Assembly: GCF_016648105.1 (NCBI RefSeq)
Contig: NZ_JACVVE010000010.1
Span: 94,021-158,020 of the forward strand
Origin: Pseudomonas sp. S31
Lineage (GTDB): Bacteria; Pseudomonadota; Gammaproteobacteria; Pseudomonadales; Pseudomonadaceae
Length of the DNA stretch: 64,000 bases
Reading direction: 5' to 3'
The translations under genes and the position numbers were made by a program. The notes under the pieces are model-generated. The model was not told the origin of the DNA. It ran no database searches and saw only the letters and a list, made by a program, of their open reading frames with translations. Numbering within the stretch: position 1 is the stretch's first letter; each line of letters begins with the position of its first letter. Of this stretch, positions 25,091 to 33,732 are shown piece by piece.

Positions 25091-27544
25091 TTAGAATTGG
25101 TAATCCAGGTTCACGTAGTAGAAAGTCCCTTCGGCGCCATCGGGCACGATGTGCGCGTACTTGACGAGGTTACCCGAGGTGCTGCGTGAGGCACCGGTGG
25201 ACTTGTCGGGGTGGGTGTTGAACAGGTTGTTGCCGCCTACCGACAGGGTGAGGTTCTTGCTTACGTCGAAGGCCACGTCCAGGTCCGTTACCCATTGCGG
25301 GCTGTAGCTTTTGTCATAGCTTTCCTGGCCTTCGGGTGCTTTTAGGCTGTAGGTGCCATAGCGCGTGGCGGCCAGCGTGGTGTGCCAAGGGCCATAACTG
25401 TGACGGGCTTCCAGGCGCAGCTTGTTGTTGGGCGCTGCGTCTTCGGCCAGGCTGATGATCCGCCGCCCGATAGGGATGTTATCGGTGCCCGCCAGCTGGG
25501 GAATGTTGGCCACATCGGTCACTTTGGTCCGGCCTGCGTTGAACGCCGCCGAAAGGTCGAGGCGCCCGAGGGTGTGCAGGTCAAGCTGCTGCTTGCCGAC
25601 GATGTCGATGCCTTTGGTCTCGGTATCCATCCCGTTGGTGAAGTAGCTGGCGCCGATGATCGTGTCGTAGCCCGCCTGGCTGAGAATGTCGCGCACCCGG
25701 CTACCGGTCAGGTTTTCGGTCAGCACAACGCGATCACGCAAGGCAATCTTGTAGGCATCGATGGTGATCGAGCTGGTGTCGGTCGGCCGCAATACCAGGC
25801 CAAGGGAGTAGCTGGTGGACTTTTCCGGCTTCAGGTCGGTAGCACCCAGGGCCCGCGCGGCGGCACTGTCGGCAGGGAACATGTGGATCAGCGAGTAGTA
25901 GTCGGTGCCAGCGAGGATCTGCCCATCGGTGCGCTGATAGCCCATTTGCGACAGCGACGGTGCGCGATAGCCACTGCTGATGGTGCCGCGCAGTGCTACG
26001 CGGGGGGTGAAGTCATAGCGTGCGCTGAATTTGCCGGTAGAGGTGCTTCCGAAGTCCGAGTATCGCTCAACACGGCCGGTGACACCGAGGTTGAGTTTGT
26101 CGGTGAGCTGGTGTTCAACACCACCGTAGATGCCCAACACGTTGCGCTTGTAGACGCCTTCATCGGACGGGCGATAGCCTGAGCCCGGGTTGGGCGTCGA
26201 GCCGTTGGCATTGCGGTAATCGCCGGTCTGCCAGGATTTGTCGTCACCGGCGAGCTCTTCGAAGCGCTCGTTGCGCCAGGCGATCCCGGTGTTCACGGTA
26301 AACGGGTGCGCCAAGCCGGCCAGTTCCAGGTCGTTGACGTAATCCAAGGTGGCGTTGTTCTGATAGAAGCGGAATTGGCCGGAGTAGTTCTTGGTGGTGT
26401 CCGAAGCATCCACGTAGGTTGGGTTGAGTGTGACGGGCCGGTAGTAGCGCGAGCGGTTCTCGCCATGGTTTACCGAGAAGTCGAAGCGCCCCCAGTTGCC
26501 GGCGTCGTACTTGAGGCCGGTGGTGGCGCTGATATCCTCGGTTTTTAGCGTGACCTCTGGCACGTAGCCGGACGGGTAGACGTCGCGGCGGTTGTTGGCG
26601 TTGAGAGGCGTGACGAATGGAGTATTGGCGCGCACCCGGTTGTAGCTGTAGGTGGCGGTGGCGTAGGTACGCAAGGCATCGCTCAGGCCCATGTCGGCGT
26701 TGGCGGCAAAGCTGTAGCGGTCAGCCGCCGAGTCCCCGGTGGCCCAGTGCCGATCAAAGGGAATCTCGCTGCCATCGGCGTTGTAGAAATGCCGTTCATC
26801 ACTGGCTGCTGACTGAGTGCGTTGCTTGTCCAGGCCATCGACGCTCAGGGTCAGAAAGCCATCGCCAGGCAGGGCAAAGCCTTTCCAGCCGCCATAGCTT
26901 TTGCGCAGCCCATCGCCCTTGGTGTACTGACCGATACGGGTGCTCACACCACCCCCACTGTCGCGCTCCTTGAGGACGACATTGATCACCCCAGCGATAG
27001 CGTCCGACCCATACTGCGCCGAGGCACCGTCGCGCAGTACCTCGACATGGTCGATCGCGCTGACGGGGATGGCGTTGAGGTCGACGCTGGTCGAGCCCCG
27101 GTCATACACGCTGCCGATGTTGAGGATGGGCGAGGTGTGTCGGCGCTTGCCGTTGACCAGCACCAGCGTCTCGCCAGGCGGCAGGCCGCGCAATGAACCG
27201 CCTCCCACGGAATACACAGCATCGGCCTGCTGCATGGCCTGAGGAAAATGAAAGGACGGCAGCAAGTTCTGCAAGATGCCGCTCAGGCCGGTGCCAGGCG
27301 CCCGTTGCAACTGTTCGGAAGTAATCACATCAACTGGCGAACTGCTGGTCAGCGAGGTGGCATCGGAACGGTGGGTACCCACGCTGATGACCGGGTCCAA
27401 CCGGACTTCGTTGGCGGGGATGGCCTGCACTTCAGTGCCCTCGGCCGCGGCGGCGAAAACCGGGGTAGGGCTCAATACCTGACTGACAGTCCAAAGGCTG
27501 AAGAAAGAAAACATGACGGGCCGAGGCCGGTAATTCGCGTACAT
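25091..27544 (-). CDS. TonB-dependent outer-membrane receptor, cysteine-free (sulfur cluster)
   Basis: An 817-residue receptor from the ATG at 27544 (GGGGAG eight bases upstream). After a signal peptide ending near AFAAAA it has a TonB-box-like PVISVGT at about 51-57, a plug with GGGSLRGLPPGETLVLVNGK and VEVLRDGASAQYGSDAIAGV, and a barrel ending in NLDYQF. The RDGASAQYGSDAIAGV form marks the receptor class that imports diverse organic nutrients. It lacks an STN signalling domain. It has no cysteine and only five methionines after the signal peptide. It is followed after 12 bp by the binding lipoprotein gene, so the two should form one import route. Confidence 0.87.
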   Translation of the reverse strand: MYANYRPRPVMFSFFSLWTVSQVLSPTPVFAAAAEGTEVQAIPANEVRLDPVISVGTHRSDATSLTSSSPVDVITSEQLQRAPGTGLSGILQNLLPSFHFPQAMQQADAVYSVGGGSLRGLPPGETLVLVNGKRRHTSPILNIGSVYDRGSTSVDLNAIPVSAIDHVEVLRDGASAQYGSDAIAGVINVVLKERDSGGGVSTRIGQYTKGDGLRKSYGGWKGFALPGDGFLTLSVDGLDKQRTQSAASDERHFYNADGSEIPFDRHWATGDSAADRYSFAANADMGLSDALRTYATATYSYNRVRANTPFVTPLNANNRRDVYPSGYVPEVTLKTEDISATTGLKYDAGNWGRFDFSVNHGENRSRYYRPVTLNPTYVDASDTTKNYSGQFRFYQNNATLDYVNDLELAGLAHPFTVNTGIAWRNERFEELAGDDKSWQTGDYRNANGSTPNPGSGYRPSDEGVYKRNVLGIYGGVEHQLTDKLNLGVTGRVERYSDFGSTSTGKFSARYDFTPRVALRGTISSGYRAPSLSQMGYQRTDGQILAGTDYYSLIHMFPADSAAARALGATDLKPEKSTSYSLGLVLRPTDTSSITIDAYKIALRDRVVLTENLTGSRVRDILSQAGYDTIIGASYFTNGMDTETKGIDIVGKQQLDLHTLGRLDLSAAFNAGRTKVTDVANIPQLAGTDNIPIGRRIISLAEDAAPNNKLRLEARHSYGPWHTTLAATRYGTYSLKAPEGQESYDKSYSPQWVTDLDVAFDVSKNLTLSVGGNNLFNTHPDKSTGASRSTSGNLVKYAHIVPDGAEGTFYYVNLDYQF

Positions 27545-27669
27545 CAATGACTCCCCAATGTGTGTTAAGGCGCCGACAATAATTAACGGCGATTTATTAG
27601 GGAAATAACTTTTGTCCGCGAATTGAATAAATAAGGAAATATAATTAACGGTAAATTCAGGTATCACTT
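27545..27669 (-). promoter_or_regulatory. AT-rich leader with repeated TAATTAACGG
   Basis: The 125-bp interval between the LysR stop and the TonB receptor start is markedly AT-rich. It holds an exact 10-bp direct repeat TAATTAACGG at 27580-27589 and 27642-27651, 62 bp apart. This suggests a promoter with regulator sites serving the receptor and lipoprotein genes separately from the upstream operon. Confidence 0.4.
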
Positions 27670-28593
27670 TTAGTGAGGTGTGTGGGGCGCGGAAGTTGGT
27701 GCGGCGTACAGCTGTTCTGCGAAGTTTTGAATGAAATTACGCATCCACATGGCCGCCGTGTCATGGCGCAAGTGTTCATGCCATTGTAAAACCATGGTCT
27801 GCGCTGGGAAGTCAAAGGGCAGTGGCAATATTTGCAAGGGGTACAATTTGCTCATTTCCCTGGCAAATCGGTTAGCCAACGTGGTCAGGTATTCGGTACC
27901 TACCAGCATGGGCGCAATACTGGCGTAGGATTCGACCATAACGCCTTGTTTGCGCTCATGGCCCAGTTCGGCCATCTGTCGAGCCTCGAAGCTGGGCGCG
28001 CCCGAGTGGCCGATATAGCGGACGACGTGCTCGAGAGCTAGATACCGCTGCAGATTCCAGTGTGGGCCGAGGCTGGGATGATTGGCGTCGGCGAGCACGC
28101 AATAATGGTCGGTGTAGAGCACGGCACTGGGCAGTTTCGGGTCGTGCAAGCCGATGGGGCGGATGAAGAAGTCGACTTTTGCCGGGTCGGCGGCCGACCC
28201 CAGAATATTCAGTTTAGTGTGTGGCGCCGCCTCGCGCAGGTGCTGCATCAGCGGTGCCAGCAATAGTATCGAGTCGATGTCCCCGGAATGAATTCGGAAA
28301 ACCCGGTCAGATTGAAGCGGGTCGAAGTTCTGCCGCAGGCCGATGACGTGTCGGGCTCTTTCCACCACGTCGCGCACCGGGTCGCAGAGTGTTTCGGCGA
28401 AGGGCGTCTTGACCAGTTTGCGACCGCGGGGCACGAATATCTCATCGCCAAAGTGAGCGCGGATTTTCGCCAGCTGCGCGCTCACGGCCGCTTGGCTGAT
28501 GCCAAACCGGGCAGCCGTACGGTTGACGCTTTCTTCGGTGAGCAGCACATCTAGCGTGGCCAGCAAGTTCAGGTTCAGGTCGAGGTTGGCCAT
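27670..28593 (-). CDS. LysR-family regulator, NodD-like (sulfur cluster)
   Basis: A 307-residue LysR regulator from the ATG at 28593 (MANLDLNLN; CGGAGC upstream). The HTH reads LTEESVNRTAARFGISQAAV followed by SAQLAKIR, and the C-terminal domain binds an effector. The N-terminus (LDLNLNLLATLDVLL) resembles NodD/NahR-type LysR proteins, which often sense aromatic inducers, not CysB-type proteins. It lies inside the cluster between the ABC ATPase gene and the receptor gene, all on one strand, so it is the obvious local regulator. Confidence 0.85.
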   Translation of the reverse strand: MANLDLNLNLLATLDVLLTEESVNRTAARFGISQAAVSAQLAKIRAHFGDEIFVPRGRKLVKTPFAETLCDPVRDVVERARHVIGLRQNFDPLQSDRVFRIHSGDIDSILLLAPLMQHLREAAPHTKLNILGSAADPAKVDFFIRPIGLHDPKLPSAVLYTDHYCVLADANHPSLGPHWNLQRYLALEHVVRYIGHSGAPSFEARQMAELGHERKQGVMVESYASIAPMLVGTEYLTTLANRFAREMSKLYPLQILPLPFDFPAQTMVLQWHEHLRHDTAAMWMRNFIQNFAEQLYAAPTSAPHTPH

Positions 28594-28684
28594 GTCTGGT
28601 GCTCCGTTATGCCATGCGCGTAAAGCGCCAGGGAGCAGTTTATGGACATTTGTCACACTGCGGTTATAGCGAATTCTTCCATGG

Positions 28685-29869
28685 TTAAGCCGAACAGGCC
28701 GGCGCTATCAGGGCGGGTGCCGGGCGGATGACGGACGGCTTGCAGGCGCCCACCGGGGGTGTTGTCGGGGGCAGTAGGACTGCCTTGTTCAAATCGATGT
28801 GCAGATATAATCCTGCGCCGTCGCTGACCCGTTGTGTCACCTGGGCGATGTGTTGCGGGGCGATCTGGATGTGGACCTTTACGGCGCCTATGTGTGCCAC
28901 GGCCACATGATGCCCGCCCTGAAACTGCACGCCTGTGAGGTGGTCCACCGACACCGACAGGGCTTGCGCCGAAGGCATGGGGGCCAGGCGCATATGTTCC
29001 GCACGCAACGCCACCGAGGCATGCCTGGTGTGGCTTGCCAGGTCATTGGCCAAGCGCAGGGGCGCGCCGAGGCCCAAGTCGTAATCGCCCACCGGCGCAC
29101 TGTCGCTGACCCTTATCGCCTGCAGGATGTTTTCGAAACCGACGAAGCTCGCCACGAAGGCCGAGGCGGGGTGATTGTACAACTGCTGGGGGGAACCTAC
29201 CTGTTCCAGCCGGCCCTCGCGCATGATGGCCACCCGATCCGCCAGGGCCAGGGCTTCGGCCTGGTCGTGGGTGACATACACGGCTGTGAAACCGAGTTGC
29301 TGATGGAGGTCACGCAACTGCTGGCGCAGGTGCAGGCGGAGTGTGGCATCGAGGTTGGACAGCGGCTCGTCGAACAACAACAGCTCAGGGCTGGCAGCCA
29401 AGGCGCGAGCCAGCGCCACGCGTTGTTGTTGGCCGCCGGACAGCGCGGCTGGATAGCGCTTGGCCTGCTCATCCAGACCAACCAGGCGCAGCGCGTCCAT
29501 AGCGACTGCGCTGGCACCGTGGCGAGACCGGCGTGCCTTGACCGGGTAGGCCACATTATCTAGCACGCTCATGTGTGGCCACAGCGCGTAGCTTTGAAAA
29601 ACCATGCCCAGATCGCGCTTGTGCGGCGGGATGAATACTTTGCGGGTCGGGTCGGCGACCGTGCTCCCGGCGATCTCGATACGCCCGCTGTCAGGCCGCT
29701 CCAAGCCTGCGATACATCGCAGCGTGGTGGTCTTGCCGCAACCGCTAGGGCCGAGCAGGACGAAAAACTCTCCAGGCTCGATGGTCAAGTCCAGGCCATT
29801 GATTGCCTTGGTGGCATCACGATTGACACCGAAGCGCTTGCGCACCTCATGCAGGACGATACGACTCAT
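28685..29869 (-). CDS. ABC transporter ATP-binding protein (FbpC/PotA-like)
   Basis: A 394-residue ATPase subunit. Walker A is GPSGCGKTT, the Q-loop lies in MVFQSYALWPHMSV, the signature is LSGGQQQR, Walker B is LLLFDEPLSNLDA and the H-loop is YVTHDQAEAL. A C-terminal TOBE-like domain follows residue 240. The ATG at 29869 follows GGAACCGTG; a TTG at 29884 is an alternative. It overlaps the permease stop by about 23 bp, so the two are coupled. It energises the adjacent two-domain permease. The tail after about 375 is Pro/Ala-rich and not conserved. Confidence 0.9.
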   Translation of the reverse strand: MSRIVLHEVRKRFGVNRDATKAINGLDLTIEPGEFFVLLGPSGCGKTTTLRCIAGLERPDSGRIEIAGSTVADPTRKVFIPPHKRDLGMVFQSYALWPHMSVLDNVAYPVKARRSRHGASAVAMDALRLVGLDEQAKRYPAALSGGQQQRVALARALAASPELLLFDEPLSNLDATLRLHLRQQLRDLHQQLGFTAVYVTHDQAEALALADRVAIMREGRLEQVGSPQQLYNHPASAFVASFVGFENILQAIRVSDSAPVGDYDLGLGAPLRLANDLASHTRHASVALRAEHMRLAPMPSAQALSVSVDHLTGVQFQGGHHVAVAHIGAVKVHIQIAPQHIAQVTQRVSDGAGLYLHIDLNKAVLLPPTTPPVGACKPSVIRPAPALIAPACSA

Positions 29870-31586
29870 CACGGTTCCGTTCAAATGGGTAGGATTTGCG
29901 CCACAAGGTGCGTAGTGCTCGGTGCAATGCCAGTAACAAGGGAGGGGTCAGGATCAAGGCCAACAACAAGCACAACAGCGCCGCCGCAGCCCCTGTCTGG
30001 CCTCGGGTATTGAAGGTGTAGATCAGCGTGGCCAGGGTCTCCAGGCCCGGACCGCCCAGCAGCATGGGAATGTCCAGTGAGCCGCAAATGCCGATCAGGG
30101 CCAGGTACCAGCCCACCAGAAACCCCGGCATGGACAAGCGAACGGTGGTGTCGAGCCAAGCCTTGAGAGGGGCTACACCTGAAACCCGTGCAGCCTCGTT
30201 GAGCGATGGATGGATCTGCGCGACGCTGGCCTGGCCGATCTGCATCGCCAGCGGCGTTAGCGACACCACCAGGGCGATGCTCATCATCGCGAAGGTGCCG
30301 TACAGTGAACGCAAACCGGGCGTATTGACGTACGCCCAGGTAATCGCCAAGGCCAGTACCACGCCCGGCATGGCCAGCGGCACCAAGGTTGAAAAGCGCA
30401 GCAGGTGCTGCATGCGCCTGGGCAGGCTCAGTTGCAGGTGCGCCAGGCCCATGCCCAGGGCTGATGTCAGGGCGCCGACGCTGGTGGCTAGCACCAGTGT
30501 CGAGATCAGCGCGTCGGCCACCGAAGGGTTGTACAGCACGCTACGGTAATGCACCGCGCTCAATGCGCCCACCACACCCGGAAGCGGCTGGAACGAGGCA
30601 TAGACCAAGGTGGCGATGGGCAGCAATTGGGCCACGCTGATGTAGAACCAGACGAGGGCCGCCAAAGGCCAGCGCACCACCCCCAGTTCCATGGGCCGCG
30701 GTCGTGCCGCCTTGCCGCCGATTGCGACGAAACTGCGCGCACCGGTCAAGCGAATCTGCACTGCAATGGCTACGGCCAGAACGCCGACCAGGCCCAGCGA
30801 CACCACGCTGGCCGCGGCATATCGCGGTTGTGGCAAACTGAGCCAATCGTACAGTTGCACTGCCAGCACGGGAATGTTCGCCGGCACGCCGATAATCATG
30901 GCCAAGTCGAACACCTCCAGGCCACCGATCAAGGCAAACAATGCAGCGCCAGTGAGCGCGGGTGCAAGGCCGACCAAGCTGATGCGCCAGAAGGTGACCC
31001 AGCCACCACGGCCGCATACCCTTGAAGCCTCGTCCTGCTCATGGCTCAGTGCACGCACAGGTCCTAGCAGGAACAAATAGGTAAAGGCGATGCAGCGAAA
31101 TGTATTGACCAGCGCCAAACCGGAGAACGATTCGATGTTCACCTTCAGTCCCGAACCGAGGCCCCTGAAGACGCTGTTCATCAGTCCAGTGTAGGGATTG
31201 GCCAGCAGCTCGTAACCCATGGCATAGAACAAGGTGGGCAACGAGAACATAACCACCATCGCCGGGGTTACCCACGTTCTGCCGGGAAGGTTGCTGCGCA
31301 CGGCCAGGATGACCAGGCTCGCGGCCAGTGGCAGTGCCACCAGCAGGTTGATGAGCGATAACCACAAGGCATTGACGATGGCCTTGTGCAACTGACGATC
31401 ACCCCAGACCTGCGCCCAGGCCTGCAGGGTCCAGTCCCCCGACTGCCCAGGCGCCCCATCACGCACTGCACCTAGCACCAGGCTCAGCAGAGGACCGATG
31501 TAGAAGACCGCCACCGCCAGCGTAAGCCCCATACTGAGACAGGACAGCTTCGACCAGCGCCACCGCAGGCTTGGCAGGTTCATCAA
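29847..31586 (-). CDS. ABC transporter permease, fused two-domain (FbpB-like)
   Basis: A 579-residue inner-membrane permease with two homologous halves of about six helices each, as in FbpB/SfuB-type importers. Each half has the cytoplasmic EAA-type loop that docks the ATPase: DEASRVCGRGGWVTFWRISL in the first half and LNEAARVSGVAPLKAWLDT in the second. It is the sole permease of the cluster and begins within the stop of the flavin monooxygenase gene (ATGATGA). Its likely partners are the ATPase immediately downstream and the lipoprotein at 24008. Homologues usually transport ferric ion or small organic anions; an organosulfur substrate is inferred. Confidence 0.88.
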   Translation of the reverse strand: MMNLPSLRWRWSKLSCLSMGLTLAVAVFYIGPLLSLVLGAVRDGAPGQSGDWTLQAWAQVWGDRQLHKAIVNALWLSLINLLVALPLAASLVILAVRSNLPGRTWVTPAMVVMFSLPTLFYAMGYELLANPYTGLMNSVFRGLGSGLKVNIESFSGLALVNTFRCIAFTYLFLLGPVRALSHEQDEASRVCGRGGWVTFWRISLVGLAPALTGAALFALIGGLEVFDLAMIIGVPANIPVLAVQLYDWLSLPQPRYAAASVVSLGLVGVLAVAIAVQIRLTGARSFVAIGGKAARPRPMELGVVRWPLAALVWFYISVAQLLPIATLVYASFQPLPGVVGALSAVHYRSVLYNPSVADALISTLVLATSVGALTSALGMGLAHLQLSLPRRMQHLLRFSTLVPLAMPGVVLALAITWAYVNTPGLRSLYGTFAMMSIALVVSLTPLAMQIGQASVAQIHPSLNEAARVSGVAPLKAWLDTTVRLSMPGFLVGWYLALIGICGSLDIPMLLGGPGLETLATLIYTFNTRGQTGAAAALLCLLLALILTPPLLLALHRALRTLWRKSYPFERNRDESYRPA

Positions 31587-32686
31587 GCCGTCGCCTTCAA
31601 ACGGTCACGCTCAAGGGCGCCCAGGCGGATGCGTTGCAGCAGTTCAGCGGCCAGTTGAGGGTCGGGATCAGGGTCCCCATCGTATCCGACCGAGAATATT
31701 TCAATGCCCAGGTCGTAGTAGTCCAACACGGCGGCGGCAACGGTTTGCGGGCTGCCGACAAAGGGCGGGCCACCCATTCCATACTTCAGCAAGCCGGTAT
31801 ACAGCGCTCGGTCATGCCAGTGCTGGTCGCGCGCGGCCTGGTGCAGGCGCTTGAGACCTTCGCTTTCGACCTGTCGTGGATCGATCTGGCGGGCCTGGTC
31901 CTGCGCCAACTGTTGGGCAAGCTGTTCGACTTTGGCGCGGGCCTGCTCATCGGTCGGTGCCAGCACGAAGTTGGCGTCCCGCCAGAAGCGCAGTTGGCGT
32001 CCGTGCCGCGCGGCCGCTTCGCGTACCCGCACCAGCAGTTGATGGGTCTGGGCAAGCGGTTCGGGGAACAAGGCATAGCCGTCCATGTGCCTGGCTGCGA
32101 AATCGATCCCTTCGTCGCTGGCCCCGGCCGAGGAAATGAACGGCAGGGGTTGTTGTAGCGGACGGATTTGCGACCAGCCCTGGCGCACGTCGTAGAACTC
32201 CCCAGAGAAATCGAACGGCTCTTCGGCGGTAAGGCTGCGTTTGAATATCTCGATGTATTCGCCACTGCGGCGATAGCGCCCCGATTTGTCCAACAGGTCG
32301 CCATCGCGTTGCTGCTCGCGGTCCTGTGAGCCCTGAATCACGTGCAACGACACCCGACCGTTGGACAGCTGGTCCAGGGAGGCGAAGGCGCGTGCTGCGA
32401 GCGTGGGTGCTTGCAAGCCCGGGCGATGCGAGATGACCGCCTTGATCTGGCGGGTCGCTGCCAGGCTCCAGGCAGCCAGGCTCCAGACATCGGCACTGGA
32501 GCCGTTCTGGGCGATCAGCATGGCATCCAGGCCGTTGCGTTCGTGGCTGGCGGCGAGCGCTGCGAGCGCGGCCGGATCCAGCTGATAAGGTTCGGGGACG
32601 GCGGGGTGACTGAACACCGCCGACGGTTTTTTACCGGCTGGGCTGACACGCCCCATGCCCAGTCGACCGCGCAATTCGATGGCCAT
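31583..32686 (-). CDS. SsuD-like FMNH2-dependent monooxygenase 1 (LLM family)
   Basis: A 367-residue bacterial-luciferase-like flavin monooxygenase. Alkanesulfonate-monooxygenase features include PTLAARAFASLDQLSNGRV, the QGSQDREQQRDGDLLDKSGR segment and a late FVGSPQTVAAAVLDYYDLGI. Such enzymes use reduced FMN and oxygen to cleave C-S bonds. The ATG at 32686 follows GGAGG and overlaps the last base of the upstream DszB-like stop (TGATG). It has no cysteine. No flavin reductase gene (SsuE type) is in the cluster, so reduced FMN must come from elsewhere. Confidence 0.85.
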   Translation of the reverse strand: MAIELRGRLGMGRVSPAGKKPSAVFSHPAVPEPYQLDPAALAALAASHERNGLDAMLIAQNGSSADVWSLAAWSLAATRQIKAVISHRPGLQAPTLAARAFASLDQLSNGRVSLHVIQGSQDREQQRDGDLLDKSGRYRRSGEYIEIFKRSLTAEEPFDFSGEFYDVRQGWSQIRPLQQPLPFISSAGASDEGIDFAARHMDGYALFPEPLAQTHQLLVRVREAAARHGRQLRFWRDANFVLAPTDEQARAKVEQLAQQLAQDQARQIDPRQVESEGLKRLHQAARDQHWHDRALYTGLLKYGMGGPPFVGSPQTVAAAVLDYYDLGIEIFSVGYDGDPDPDPQLAAELLQRIRLGALERDRLKATA

Positions 32687-33732
32687 CAGCAGGCATCCTC
32701 CAGGGTTACCAGGCTTGCGCTCGCTTGGCCCAACCATTGGGGTTGGGCCCACTGCGCCACATTGAAATCGTTGTGGATGAACCCGTTGGCCAGCAGCCAG
32801 TTCTTGCCGATATCCAGCGCTGCGAGGTTTTGCGGGGACAATGAAGGGGTGAAGTCGACACCGTCGATGACCTGCACGACGTCCTCGACGGTGGCGTCGT
32901 AGGTCACCTCATGAAAGATTTTTGCCGCCTCGAGGGTGTTCTGTTTGATCCACTGTGCGGCGCGGATATTGGCGCGTAACCAGGCAACTACTACCTCGGG
33001 GCGCTCAGAGACCAGCGCGCGCGAGGCCACCAGGGTATAGGGAGTAGTGGCAATCCGCGCGACCCAGTCGGCCGACGCTGCCAGGTTTTCCAGGACTTTG
33101 AAGCGGCCAGTGCGCTCGTAGATCTGGGCGCGGCCTTGGGTGGTGTAGATGGCATCGACCTCGCCACGGTCCAGTGCTGTCAGTTCGGGCGTGAACGCCA
33201 GTTGCAGGACTTTTTGCTCTTTGCTCGTGTGAGGTGTCTGGCTGCGCCACGCGCCCGGTGCCGGGGCGTGTGACACATCGACCCAGTGCACGGCGTCGGC
33301 AGCGAGGCCGGCCTGCTGCAGGGCGATCTGTACGCTGCGCAGCGAGTTCGCTCGCCACCAGTCCACGCGTGACGCATCCTGGCTATGTGAGACACCAATT
33401 CGCCGGCCTTGCAGGTCGGCAAGACGCCACAGCGGGGCATCGGCACGTACGACGATCTGTCCGCCCTGGTTGATATCGGTGCTGCCGATCAACACCGTGT
33501 CGCTGTGGTCGGCGCGGGCGGAAATCGCCGGTACATTACCGCCATCACGAATCTGGTAGCGGTCGCTGTGCCGCGAATGGATGACCGCGCCCTGGCCGCT
33601 GGGGTGTGACTCGAGGCCGGTAGCCCGGGCATCGACGGCTGCCAGTTCGCTTTCCAACCACCCTAAATGGCGCGAGATGTGCGACGCCACGAATACCGGG
33701 CAAATGGAATAGAACGGTTGCTTGGCACTCAT
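32686..33732 (-). CDS. DszB-like putative aryl/alkyl sulfinate desulfinase
   Basis: A 348-residue protein of the NrtA/SsuA fold but without a signal peptide, so cytoplasmic. It aligns with DszB (2'-hydroxybiphenyl-2-sulfinate desulfinase): YSICPV matches YSNCPV around catalytic Cys27 (here Cys11); His52 and Arg62, in IHSRHSDRYQIRDGG, match His60 and Arg70 with the same ten-residue spacing; DLQGRRIGVS matches DLAGRRIGVS; both end LLxN...QWAxPxxL. DszB hydrolyses a C-S bond to release sulfite. Apart from the initiator there is no Met, and only two Cys, one being the catalytic candidate. Starts and stops overlap the flanking monooxygenase genes. It could be misnamed as an ABC binding protein; substrate unknown. 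Confidence 0.75.
   Translation of the reverse strand: MSAKQPFYSICPVFVASHISRHLGWLESELAAVDARATGLESHPSGQGAVIHSRHSDRYQIRDGGNVPAISARADHSDTVLIGSTDINQGGQIVVRADAPLWRLADLQGRRIGVSHSQDASRVDWWRANSLRSVQIALQQAGLAADAVHWVDVSHAPAPGAWRSQTPHTSKEQKVLQLAFTPELTALDRGEVDAIYTTQGRAQIYERTGRFKVLENLAASADWVARIATTPYTLVASRALVSERPEVVVAWLRANIRAAQWIKQNTLEAAKIFHEVTYDATVEDVVQVIDGVDFTPSLSPQNLAALDIGKNWLLANGFIHNDFNVAQWAQPQWLGQASASLVTLEDAC

Noticed and set aside
24008..31586. Reading the FbpABC-like genes plus TonB receptor as an iron(III) uptake system
   Set aside because: Receptor lacks the STN domain, no Fur box was seen, the genes are coupled to sulfonate monooxygenases and a desulfinase, and Met/Cys content is extremely low. 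Iron cannot be fully excluded.
32686..33732. Annotation as an ordinary sulfonate ABC substrate-binding protein
   Set aside because: No signal peptide or lipobox, and the DszB Cys/His/Arg pattern is present; a cytoplasmic enzyme fits better.
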